A stretch of 17,876 nt of DNA, taken from NCBI GenBank assembly GCA_910592005.1, contig CAJVPP010001793.1:1-17876 (forward strand), read 5' to 3'. The notes beneath the pieces were generated by a model. It saw nothing but the letters and a program-made list of their open reading frames with translations, was not told the origin of the DNA and ran no database searches. A program made the translations under genes and the position numbers. This document shows, piece by piece, positions 10,044 through 17,876 of this stretch. The stretch comes from Funneliformis mosseae (lineage: Eukaryota > Glomeromycota > Glomeromycetes > Glomerales > Glomeraceae). Positions within the stretch are counted from its first letter, which is position 1. The number at the start of each line of letters is the position of its first letter.

Positions 10044-11734
10044 ATGCATGAAGAAATGCAACTTGACGTGAGGGAATCTACTGGAACAACCTCGGTACGA
10101 GAAGAAACCGGAATTGAATCAACTTCAAACGAAGACAACGCGTTACCAACATCATTTCATAGTTCTAGTATAATAGATCGGAAAAGTAAATTCGTAGCAC
10201 ATGCAAAAAAAGTTACAACCAAGGAAGAAGCTGAAGCATTTTGGAGGAAAATACAATCAACTGAAAAGGGAGCGACACATAATGTATTAGCTTATCGTAT
10301 ACAGTCAGCCGACGGACCTTTCATAGAAGAATATCACGATGATGGAGAAACTTATGCAGGAAATCGTGTATTGACGTTATTGAAAACAATAGATGCAAAG
10401 AATGTTGTAGTAGTTGTTACAAGGTGGTTTGGAGGGCAGTTGTTAGGTCCGATTAGATTTGAGCATATACTTAAATGTTCAAGGGAAGTTTTAGATAAGG
10501 GATTATTTATTAATACGACTAAATCTTCCGTAACGATTAATAAACGTGCTGGATATACTACTAATTCGATTATTGTTAATGGATGCCAGGTATTGTCCAA
10601 GAATAGGAAGATTTTCTTGGAGCATTATGAATTTTACACGTGTTTATTTTTTTTTTGTAGAGAGGAAATCCTATATTACAATTTATACGAAATGTGCCTT
10701 GGGAATTTGGTGATATTGTTCCTGATTATGTAGTGGGTCAAACAACTTGTGCTTTATTCTTAAGGTATTTAAATAGTATTATCACGTAGCTTTTATGATT
10801 GATTTTTTTAAAAAAATTAATTACGCGTTTATTCTTTAGTCTTAGATATCACCGACTTCATCCTGAATATATTTATAATAGAATAGATAAATTGGTAAAT
10901 TCTTATGTACTAAGAATTTTACTAGTTCTCGTTGACACTGTAAATGCTAAATAATTTATTTCTTGATAAATTTTTTTTTTTTTTTTTAAGACTTCACTCA
11001 CTCTTTCGCTTTAACATAAATTTAGGATAGTCATAAAGAATCTATACGAGAACTCACGAAAATATGTGTTATAAATAATTTTACAATGATATTATCGTGG
11101 AGGTAACCTTATTTTTTTTTAAAATAAAAAAATTTCTTCATTTATCTCAATCAAAAAAAAATCTCTTGTTTAAAAGTTCAGAGGAAGCTGGTAGGTATTT
11201 AGAAACTTATAAGGCATTTGAACATAAATCACCTGATTTGATTATGGAAAAAATTGAAAACAATTATTTATCAAAGGTGAATTTAGTATTCCTATTCCTC
11301 AATCAACTAGATTTTATTAATATTAAAGAGCTTTTTTTTTTTTTTTATTAAAATTAGTTAATACATTGTATGACCCATATTAGATCTGTTAATAAAATAG
11401 ATGTAGTTACCCTTGCATCCACATTTGGGGTATGTAATATTCAATATATAACTCTGCTATATCCACATATATTCAATCTTTCTGTTTAAATACGTATAGT
11501 CTTTAAAAGGTATTATGAAAGCTGCACCAGAAGATATGTCAATTTGTCCCGGAATTGGTGAACAAAAGGTAACATTGATAAAACAATTCATTTTACTATT
11601 ATGAATAAAAATTAACACTTTTTGTATTTATTTAGGTCAAAAGAATACAAGAAACTTTTGAACAACAATTTTCTGTATTAAAGAAATTGAATAATAATAA
11701 TAATAATAAGGGTAAAGAAAAGAATAATAATTGA
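10044..11734 (+). CDS. ERCC1: IMPACT/UPF0029 domain fused to ERCC1/Rad10 DNA-repair nuclease subunit
   Basis: Eight exons join in frame: 10044-10589, 10661-10764, 10840-10939, 11026-11102, 11177-11276, 11358-11429, 11500-11568 and 11636-11734. They give 388 residues, and all introns (67-86 bases) are GT-AG. Residues about 41-155 form a complete IMPACT/UPF0029 domain (RKSKF at 46-50, HDDGET at 98-103, [19 protein letters not shown] at 124-142). From NSIIV (174) onward the protein follows ERCC1 throughout: [51 protein letters not shown], and the tandem HhH region including [14 protein letters not shown], then an Asn-rich tail. ERCC1 partners XPF to cut 5' of lesions in nucleotide-excision and crosslink repair in the nucleus; IMPACT/Yih1 proteins bind GCN1 and restrain GCN2. 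The only Met codons before NSIIV are residues 1 and 5, so ERCC1 can hardly be translated without the IMPACT part. The RWD domain of animal IMPACT is absent. No lesion is seen. Confidence 0.92.
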
Positions 11735-11811
11735 TGAAGAACAACAAGATTATAATCTCTATATTCTTTGACTTAATATCTTTTTTCTTTGCCTATAAAC
11801 TTTCTACTTTT
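11735..11811. other. 77-base tail-to-tail spacer between IMPACT-ERCC1 and DRG1
   Basis: The two stop codons (TGA at 11732-11734 on plus; TAA at 11814-11812 on minus) leave only 77 bases for both 3' ends. The spacer is AT-rich with T-rich runs on the plus strand. Any normal 3' UTR of either gene must overlap the other transcript, giving antisense tails. No canonical AATAAA signal is visible on either strand here. Confidence 0.6.
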
Positions 11812-13366
11812 TTATTGTTTAACTAATTGTACTACGTCCTCATCATTAAGTATGTGAGTTAAACCAACTTTTTGTGGTTGATGCTTAGCTGAACTTCCCC
11901 AAACCAATGCACTTTAACAAAAAGAATAAAATATTAATATTTTAAAAAATGTTCAAAATTATATCTACTATAAATAAATCACTTACTATTTAAATTGTTT
12001 AACGATTCCTTTATGAATACTATTACAAAATTCTTCAACTGAACGAAGGTTTTGTCTTAGTACAACTGGTGCGCTATAATCCGGCAATTGTCCCTTTGGT
12101 TTCGTGTAACTAAGCAATAAATGTACAGGCGTTAACATAATAAGTGATTTAAAATTCAAAGAACAACATATTCTTTTACTTACATTCTAATTAAATTAAG
12201 ATATTCCCACATTTTATCTAATAATTCGTCAAAATTCCATTCATGATGAGCTGAAATAGGAACTGCATGCGGAATCTTATAAATCAAGTCTAATTCTTCG
12301 ATACTAATCTGATCGATCTACGATAACAAACGAATTTTTTTTTTTTATTCTTTTTTTTTTTTTTTTACATTCTCCTAATATTAACTTTCCTCATCCAGCG
12401 TGTTTGTTATAACTTACCTTATTGAGAACATAAATGGCAGGAATATAAATTCTTCCTTCTATAACATCAATTAAATCATCAACGGTAGCATCACACTTAA
12501 AATTAACATCAGCATTATGAATTTTATATTCACTAAGTACAGCCTTAACTTGATCCAAATCCAAATTAGATAAAGGTACAGTATTGGTCATATTTATACC
12601 ACCTTTTTCTTTTTTCTTAAAATATATATTTGGCGGCTGTTTATTCAATCTTATTCCGTACCCCTCTAATTCTGTTTCAATGATCTTTTTATGCGTAAGC
12701 GGTTTCAATACATCCAGCACCAAAAATATAATAGAACACGTTCGTGCAACTGCAATGACTTGACGACCTCTACCACGACCATCTTTAGCTCCTTCTACTA
12801 TACCAGGTAAATCTAATATCTGAATTTTCGCTCCTTTATATTGTAATACTCCTGGTACTGTTGTTAAAGTTGTAAATTCATAAGCTGCTACTGCTGAAAA
12901 TGTTCCAGTTAATTTGGACATTAGTGTAGACTTTCCTACCGATGGAAACCCAACAAATCCTACTCTTGCGACTCCCGTCTTTGCTACATCAAATCCAACT
13001 GTTAATCCAAGTAGAAAAAAAAAAAAATTTTTTTTTTTTGTTAATGCTTATAACGGGTAAAAATTTATTTTGATAAAAAAAAAAAATTTAAATTATTTTC
13101 TCTCACTCTGATTGATGTGGATAATAACGTACCACCACCGCCTCCTCCACTTCCCCCTTGAGGTGTCATAAGTTCTTTACGTAATTTCGCTAATTTAGCC
13201 TTCAATGTACCTAAATGGTACGATGTTGCCTTATTCTTTTGCGTACGAGCCATTTCGGCTTCAACTATTAAAATGGTATGAAAACATTAGATTTGTAATA
13301 AAATATAAATAAGATGATGGAAAATGACTACCAACTTTCTTTAATCTTGTCAGAAATTGTTGACAT
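11812..13366 (-). CDS. DRG1: DRG1 (Rbg1-type) developmentally regulated GTP-binding protein
   Basis: Six minus-strand exons join in frame: 13366-13336, 13264-13133, 12998-12418, 12317-12184, 12109-11987 and 11911-11812. They give 366 residues, one fewer than human DRG1. Introns are 71-134 bases with GT-AG ends; the first donor, GTTGGT, is the weakest but is the only one that keeps frame. The order of parts is typical: an N-terminal helix with [10 protein letters not shown] (15-24), a Gly-rich linker, P-loop GFPSVGKST (71-79), the [12 protein letters not shown] switch, DLPGIVEGA (117-125), NKID (247-250, spanning intron 3), then a C-terminal TGS domain with ALVWGSS and an end in VVQLVKQ. DRG1 is a cytosolic TRAFAC GTPase that associates with ribosomes and helps relieve stalled translation, stabilised by a DFRP1/Tma46 partner. 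Phe/Tyr and Asp identities favour DRG1 over DRG2. No defect was seen. Confidence 0.95.
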
Positions 13367-14258
13367 TTTGACCTTTAATCGAAGAAGATTGAAGAGAGTA
13401 GTCTTGAAAAAAAAAAAAAATTTTATATCAAATCAAGTATTTGCGTGTGCGACAAATAGGTTCTCATAATTTACTAATACAAATCAAGTAATCATGCGTT
13501 CTGTTCATTTTTTTTTTTTTAAGTTGGGAACAACAAAAAATAATATAATTTTACAAGAAACTGTAATGGTAAATAAATTATTCAATGCAATTTTTAACAT
13601 ATCTAATGTTATTTATTATTATAATAAAAATAACATCACTGCTAACCACCATCATGAGATTGTTAGGATATTCTTGAATTATGTTAATTTTTTTAACACA
13701 TGTATTATTTATTGTAGGAAATAATAAAAATAATATTTATATAAGTTTAAAATAATGTAGTATTGAAAGATATAATATAAAAAAGTTTCTGTTATTCATA
13801 TTAAACTTCTTCATGTAATTTTTGATTATAAATTATTATAAAATTGAATTAAAGTTGTTGAACTTATCCAGTTTTCTTGAATTGATTAAATAGCATGATC
13901 ATGATCATTCCTTTCCTGAATTATAGCTTCTCTGCAATGTCCAATTGGACATATATAAGTTTATATGTTCAAATAGTAAATGTCCGTAATTTAGGAAAGA
14001 AATGATCAGATTCGGAAAAGGCAGTATTTGTAATAAGAATTATTTCTCAATAAAGAAATATCCAGTTACATGTGCATTAAAGAGGTGTGGAATTTTTATA
14101 TGAATATTTTAATACTTGAACTGAATGAGAGTGTGAATTTAGAGAGAAAATATAATAGTGTGTGCATTTAGAGAGTGGATTTTGATGATATTTAACATGA
14201 CTTTATCGCGACTTTTTGTAGTTAACTCGTTTTATTAATCTAAAAAAAATTTTCATAA
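13367..14258. other. Intergenic region with the DRG1 promoter and a hairpin, no gene
   Basis: The first few hundred bases should contain the DRG1 promoter, since DRG1 starts at 13366 on the minus strand; long A and T runs occur at 13405-13420 and 13508-13520. A 76-codon open frame (13494-13724) is AT-driven and resembles nothing. An inverted repeat at 13902-14009 is listed separately. From 14010 to 14258 nothing was identified; this includes the 3' flank of the Fic pseudogene. Confidence 0.5.
13902..14009. repeat. 108-base inverted repeat (hairpin or MITE-like)
   Basis: The left arm, TGATCATTCCTTTCCTGAATTA (13902-13923), pairs with the right arm at 13988-14009 at 20 of 22 positions. Both differences are transitions, so G-U pairing would hold in RNA. 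Inside lies a perfect 16-base palindrome, ATGTCCAATTGGACAT (13937-13952), and a perfect 14-base palindrome, ATGATCATGATCAT (13895-13908), overlaps the left arm. There is no obvious target duplication. It may be a small non-autonomous element or a structured regulatory site. Confidence 0.5.
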
Positions 14259-15486
14259 TTATAAAGCATATAAGTCCTGTTGAATCTTTTTCCGCTTGTG
14301 CCAGAAATAATGTAGCTCCATATTCTTCTCGCGGACTTGCTGAAAAACAATAGGTGGATAACCAGTGCGAATGAGATAGATGCCATAATCGAACGACCAA
14401 CACGTCCATTACCATCGATAAATGGGTGAATATGAAGGAAGGTTGAAAGTATATGACATACAATTATAATTGGATGAAGACCGCTGTTTTTGTTACTCTC
14501 ATCACGAAACTTTATAAACCTTTCCATCAATGCAGGAACTTCCATTGGAGCTACAGAAAATACTAAGTAAGTCATAATCAAATGTTGAAAAAAAGAATCA
14601 CAAAGGAATAATAACTCACCGGATAAATAGTATAGATAGAGCCACATGACTCTACTTCTATCTTCCGAAAATCTCCTGCATATTGAATAAGCTCATCTTC
14701 GTTATCATGAATTTATCACCTTTTCCAGTGGTGTAGTCTCTTTATATGACGAAGGTCAATTTCGTGCGTCAAATCATACAAAGTACTATAAAGAAAGTGA
14801 GTCGCAAGTAAATGGTTCCGGATTTCAATGACTTCATTTTCTGGTTCATCGGAAAGTGAACTCGGTGTAGGTAACGGTGTTTCCGAATCTTTCAGAAATT
14901 ATCCAAGTTATAGTTCTTTCTGAATGAATTCCAAACTTTTTGTGTGTCGTACAATCCTAACATATTCCCTTTTATGGCACAACTTTGCTGTGAAAAACTC
15001 ACGGTCATACTTCGTAAAAGATCTATAGCTGGTTTTTTTGCAGAGGCTTTCAGGGCATCGATTTCTTTCAAAAAATCGCCATATGTTGTGTCGAGAAGAA
15101 ATGTAAATCAACTTGTAAGGCGAAAAATTGCAAGTCATAAAAAATTCGTAGCTCATACCATAATTTTGTGCGTACCATTCAAATGGACGAAAGTAGTTCT
15201 CCCAGATTTTCCCAGATTTAATAAGCTTGGTCCATTCTTGTGACCCTTCATAAGAGGGACTAAATCTGTAAGTCAGAAGAGAATTTTTTGATATATGGTT
15301 AAGTACAATAATTTCAAAGTAAAGTGAAAAGAACCTCTCTTAAGACAGCAAGTCTCTCTTCCACCTGTGTCGCATTAAGCTCGTAAACTTATTTGTTTGA
15401 CGAGAATGAACAGAGTTGAAAGCACTTGTGGCGACCGTAGGAGAAGGTAGAACCCGTCAAAGGGAAAAGAGTATCTTACGTAACAT
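14259..15486 (-). pseudogene. Fic-domain (AMPylase-type) protein pseudogene
   Basis: Fic enzymes transfer AMP or similar groups to target hydroxyls using the His of HPFxDGNGRxxR. Here HPFIDGNGRVGR is intact at 14428-14393, preceded by the family's LMERFIKFRDES and LHPIIIVCHI and followed, after a one-base frameshift near 14379, by YLIRTGYPPIVFQQV and a stop at 14259. Upstream pieces are an Arg-rich start (MLRKILFSL, 15486) that could be a mitochondrial presequence, NATQVEERLAVLRE (to 15335), WTKLIKSGKIWENYFRPFEW (about 15240-15175), an inhibitory-helix-like SCAIKGN (14984-14964), then HLLATHFLYSTLYDL. Breaks include TGA after MLRKILFSL, two TAA codons near 14908 and 14899, TGA-TAA near 14720, and at least three frame changes. 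GT-AG introns may explain some joins (donor about 14620), but not all. The domain call is firm; the inactive state is very likely. Confidence 0.75.
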
Positions 15487-15488
15487 GA

Positions 15489-16359
15489 CAAAAGATTCTG
15501 ATTTCCTTCCAATTGTCATCAGTTTTTTCTTGTCCAATTCAATCACTGATTAAATTTAATCATGTACTATAAGGTGGTAATGTTAAATTTCTCTCCAGTA
15601 AACCGAATTTTAAGAAATTACATTCGCGTGTAAGTTCCTTTGATATTAATCATATTCCAAGAGGTGGTGATAAAAATTATATTTTAAGCCTTACAAATAT
15701 AAAATTTCGTGTCGGTTCTTTGGATAATATTCAACACGGTGGTGATGTTAGAATATTTGATGAAAAATTAAAATTTAGAGAATTATCTACTCCAAAAATA
15801 ATTAATCATTCTTCCACCACTTCTAACGTTGATTCTTCGGTTATCGCTGATAATAGTCCTATATCTTCTCTCGCTTTGGATGATGTTCCTGAAGATAATA
15901 ATGATAGTCCTCCCTCACATGAGGAATATCAGATTTTATATAATTCTCCTCATATGCCTGTTATCGAAGTGATGTCTCCTATTATGGAACGTTTCGAAGA
16001 AAAAGAAAATACGTGAAGATTTCTCTCATATCGTCGAAACTAGATTTCATCATTTAGGAAGCAAACTGAATTTTTTTCTTAAAATAATTTCGTTGATAAT
16101 GATTAGTACTTTCCTGAAAAAGAAACACATTATCAACATGGAATCATTTTTGACGAAGTTAACGATGAAGAAGATTTTCAAGGAAATCCTACTTCAATAA
16201 GAGAATCCACTATATTTTTAACTGAGAATCCTTTAAATGATTCTGATTTATCTTTTGAAGTAAATGTTCAAACAAAATTATTTTTATTATCTAATGCCCA
16301 TAGAAATTCTATTTTAAGACATAAATCCCGTTTACTTTCGCTCAACAATGTATTTTGAC
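15489..16359 (+). pseudogene. Tau/MAP-like microtubule-binding repeat protein, 5'-truncated and interrupted
   Basis: One frame from 15489 to 16016 carries three successive units resembling the tau/MAP2/MAP4 tubulin-binding repeat: unit 1 (15522-15629; SLIKFNHV then GGNVKF), unit 2 (15630-15710; VSSFDINHIPRGGDKNYIL) and unit 3 (15711-about 15791; VGSLDNIQHGGDVRIFDEK, then LKFRE). Unit 3 is the most convincing, with the VGSLDN, H, GG and KLxFRE positions of the family. A Ser/Asp-rich tail follows. A TAA at 15570 interrupts unit 1 where a Pro-Gly or Gln would be expected, a TGA at 16014 ends the frame, and one frame over it continues (EDFSHIVETRFHHLG). After a TAG near 16105, a last piece (KETHYQHGIIFDEV to SLLSLNNVF-like end, stop about 16357-16359) follows. 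No N-terminus is visible, because the Fic relic starts 3 bases upstream on the other strand. Tau-family proteins stabilise microtubules; here the product is probably lost. Confidence 0.6.
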
Positions 16360-16978
16360 TATAATATATATATTTTTGAATTAACTATCATAAATATATG
16401 TATTATAATAATAAACAAAGTTGTAATAAATGTGTCTTTTGATCTAGACACCATTTGTGACTTTAAAGAATCTTCATCACCATCATCGAGGTGCAGCAAA
16501 CATTGATCAGGCTAAGATACGATTTACTCGACTTAATAACTGATCGAAAATTGTTAAGCAAAAATTTTGTTTTATATAAATTTTTTTATTTTTCAAGCCG
16601 AATTTTGATTACATTGTCAACGACTTTATTGTTAAAAATCACATTTATTTTTCTTGATCTAGACTTGCTCAAAGAACGAAAATAATCAAAAAAAAAATCA
16701 TATGTAATTTCTACTCTGATCGCGAGATTACACGTTTTACAAACTTTGATAACACAAAATAAAATATAAAAAGATTATTTTTCAAATAAAATGAACTGGT
16801 TTTGTTCGTTTTTATTATAATACAATACTTTATCATAACGCTTTATTAATATAAATACATATACAATTTACATATATCAAAAAAAACGAAAATTACGAAA
16901 ACTAGTAATTTTTTATTTGTTTACCTGACCTTATTAAAACAAATATATGCACACGCAAACTAAATAAAAGGGAAGAAA
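16360..16978. other. AT-rich gene-free stretch
   Basis: This is AT-rich sequence with several T and A runs (for example about 16688 and 16880). A 64-codon open frame (16491-16685) is Leu/Phe-rich and looks fortuitous. No RNA gene, domain or repeat family was recognised. A short CATCACCATCATCGAGG patch near 16474 stands out in composition only. Confidence 0.5.
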
Positions 16979-17148
16979 GATATCCTTACCGAAAACCTAC
17001 AAAAAAATTGTGGGGTCCCATCTAATACCTAAACCGAAAATTGAAAAGAAACACAGACTGATAGACGGACAACCGACTAAAAAGATATAACTAAAATAGT
17101 TAAAATAAGGAAGAAGGGTAGCAGAAGGGTAGAGGTGTAAGAGAAAAG
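16979..17148. repeat. Tandem repeat, copy 1 (170 bases)
   Basis: This copy begins GATATCCTTACCGAAAACCT and contains GTGGGGTCCCATCTAATACC, CCGACTAAAAAGATATAA and a purine-rich end (GAAGGGTAGAGGTGTAAGAG). The same order of blocks recurs 170 bases later. It is non-coding in all frames. Its origin is unknown. Confidence 0.8.
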
Positions 17149-17308
17149 GATATCCTTACTGAAAACCTACAAAAAAATTGCGGGGCCCCATCTAATACCT
17201 AAACCGAAAATTGAAAATAAACGCGGACGGACGGACTGACGGACGGATAACCGACTAAAAAGATATAAGGAAAAAGGGTAGTAGAGGAGTAGAGGGGTAA
17301 GAGAAAAG
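17149..17308. repeat. Tandem repeat, copy 2 (about 160 bases)
   Basis: This copy begins GATATCCTTACTGAAAACCT and repeats the blocks of copy 1. GCGGGGCCCCATCTAATACC replaces the GTGGGGTCCC version. It has an expanded tetranucleotide tract, and it lacks about 14 bases after CCGACTAAAAAGATATAA. Most differences between copies are single transitions. Confidence 0.8.
17224..17247. repeat. CGGA tetranucleotide microsatellite
   Basis: Five to six CGGA units with one interruption (CTGA) lie inside tandem-repeat copy 2. The matching part of copy 1 holds only a short, degenerate version near 17063, so the tract has expanded or decayed since duplication. Confidence 0.7.
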
Positions 17309-17876
17309 AAAAAAATTTTGTTAAAGGAAAATGTCATATAATAGAACTATTAAAAAACGATTTTAAAGTTTTTATGTGCATATATTTGTCGGGAAGTTGC
17401 AGAAGAGAAAAAAAAATAAACGAAATAAAAAGTAGAACCCTTATATATCCGCGATGAATATTTTGGGGTACAGAAATTTTGGGGTATGAATATGCGTAAT
17501 CGCAGACACGTGATATTTCGTGACACATCAGCTCCACACTAAAAATTCGATTGGATGAGTTATTAACCAATCATCATTTACGAATTTTAATTTAAGCAAA
17601 TTTCGCTCTATATGGAGTTTAAACCAGAATTTTTATATTTTCAACCAACAATTTAAAATATAATTATATTAAATATTAACTATCATTGGTCACGTGCATC
17701 TCTCTGAATCTTATTCGACACGGTAAGGTTAGGGTTAACACGCAATTTTAGCATTTTTGCATTTTCACGTGATCTTACCATTTTTAACGAGAAAGCTACT
17801 TGTTCAACTTGAAAAGATCGATAAACTCAAACCTTCTAACAAATATAATAATATGATAAAGTGAACAACAATAAAG
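17309..17876. promoter_or_regulatory. Gene-free right edge with promoter-like motifs
   Basis: No coding region is supported. CACGTG occurs at 17507-17512, 17691-17696 and 17766-17771. ATTGG (inverse CCAAT) directly precedes the second at 17685-17689, and a GATTGG...CCAATC inverted pair spans about 17549-17573. TTAGGGTTA lies at 17729-17737. A 10-base unit TTTTGGGGTA repeats at 17461 and 17477. In several fungi CACGTG (Cbf1-type) and the telomere-like AACCCTAA (Tbf1-type) sit in promoters of ribosomal and other housekeeping genes, so a plus-strand gene probably begins just beyond the window. That gene cannot be seen. Confidence 0.4.

Noticed and set aside
10352..10600. 82-codon minus-strand open frame
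   Set aside because: It lies opposite the IMPACT domain exon and is a shadow of it.
13494..13724. 76-codon plus-strand open frame
   Set aside because: It is low-complexity Asn/Ile/Phe-rich sequence driven by AT content, with no homology recognised.
14944..15243. 99-codon plus-strand open frame
   Set aside because: It is antisense to the Fic relic, whose blocks on the minus strand are clearly recognisable.
1..16359. Alternative genetic code or stop readthrough to explain in-frame TGA/TAG/TAA
   Set aside because: ERCC1 and DRG1 contain no internal stops and end with TGA and TAA exactly at the conserved C-termini, and the relics also carry frameshifts.
17334..17570. 78-codon minus-strand open frame
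   Set aside because: It crosses repeat-like and promoter-like sequence and resembles no protein.
17727..17739. Telomere or subtelomere end
   Set aside because: Only about one and a half TTAGGG units are present, so a short promoter-type motif is more likely than a telomere array.

Overview
The window looks like nuclear DNA of an early-diverging, AT-rich fungus. The likeliest source is an arbuscular mycorrhizal fungus of the Rhizophagus type. This is an inference from the strong A+T bias, short GT-AG introns (67-134 bases), a Tnp2-type transposase relic, and a multi-exon protein whose style resembles lineage-expanded families of that group. No database search was possible. The standard genetic code applies, because the two intact genes stop where their families stop.

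Left half (1 to about 7.4 kb): this is a transposon graveyard. A decayed CACTA/EnSpm (Tnp2) transposase runs in from the left edge to about 2743. A cluster of short repeats follows that resembles subterminal binding sites. Next comes about 2 kb of A-rich, C-poor DNA with no readable gene. A decayed Tc1/mariner element with degenerate terminal inverted repeats and a DD34E core occupies about 4961-6303. The rest, to 7.4 kb, is AT-rich spacer.

Middle (7.4-13.4 kb): a broken multi-exon gene of unknown function lies on the minus strand (7424-9518). A roughly 525-base divergent spacer separates it from the best part of the window, two intact spliced genes arranged tail to tail. The plus-strand gene (10044-11734, eight exons, 388 residues) encodes an IMPACT/UPF0029 domain fused to a full ERCC1/Rad10 repair-nuclease subunit. 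The minus-strand gene (11812-13366, six exons, 366 residues) encodes the GTPase DRG1. Only 77 bases separate the two stop codons.

Right part (13.4 kb to the end): there is a roughly 108-base hairpin-forming inverted repeat. A Fic-domain pseudogene follows on the minus strand (14259-15486), with several frameshifts and stops but an intact catalytic motif. Immediately head to head with it, on the plus strand, is the 3' part of a gene with three degenerate tau/MAP-type tubulin-binding repeats (about 15489-16359), also interrupted. After that come gene-poor DNA, two copies of a roughly 170-base tandem repeat, and a promoter-like right edge with CACGTG boxes and a TTAGGGTTA motif, which probably serves a gene beyond the window.

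Biology: the intact pair joins domains from translation-stress control (IMPACT acts on GCN1/GCN2; DRG GTPases act on ribosomes) with XPF-ERCC1 DNA repair. The four decayed genes or elements share in-frame stops that often look like C-to-T or G-to-A changes of Gln, Arg or Trp codons. This suggests mutational decay of silenced, repeat-rich DNA.
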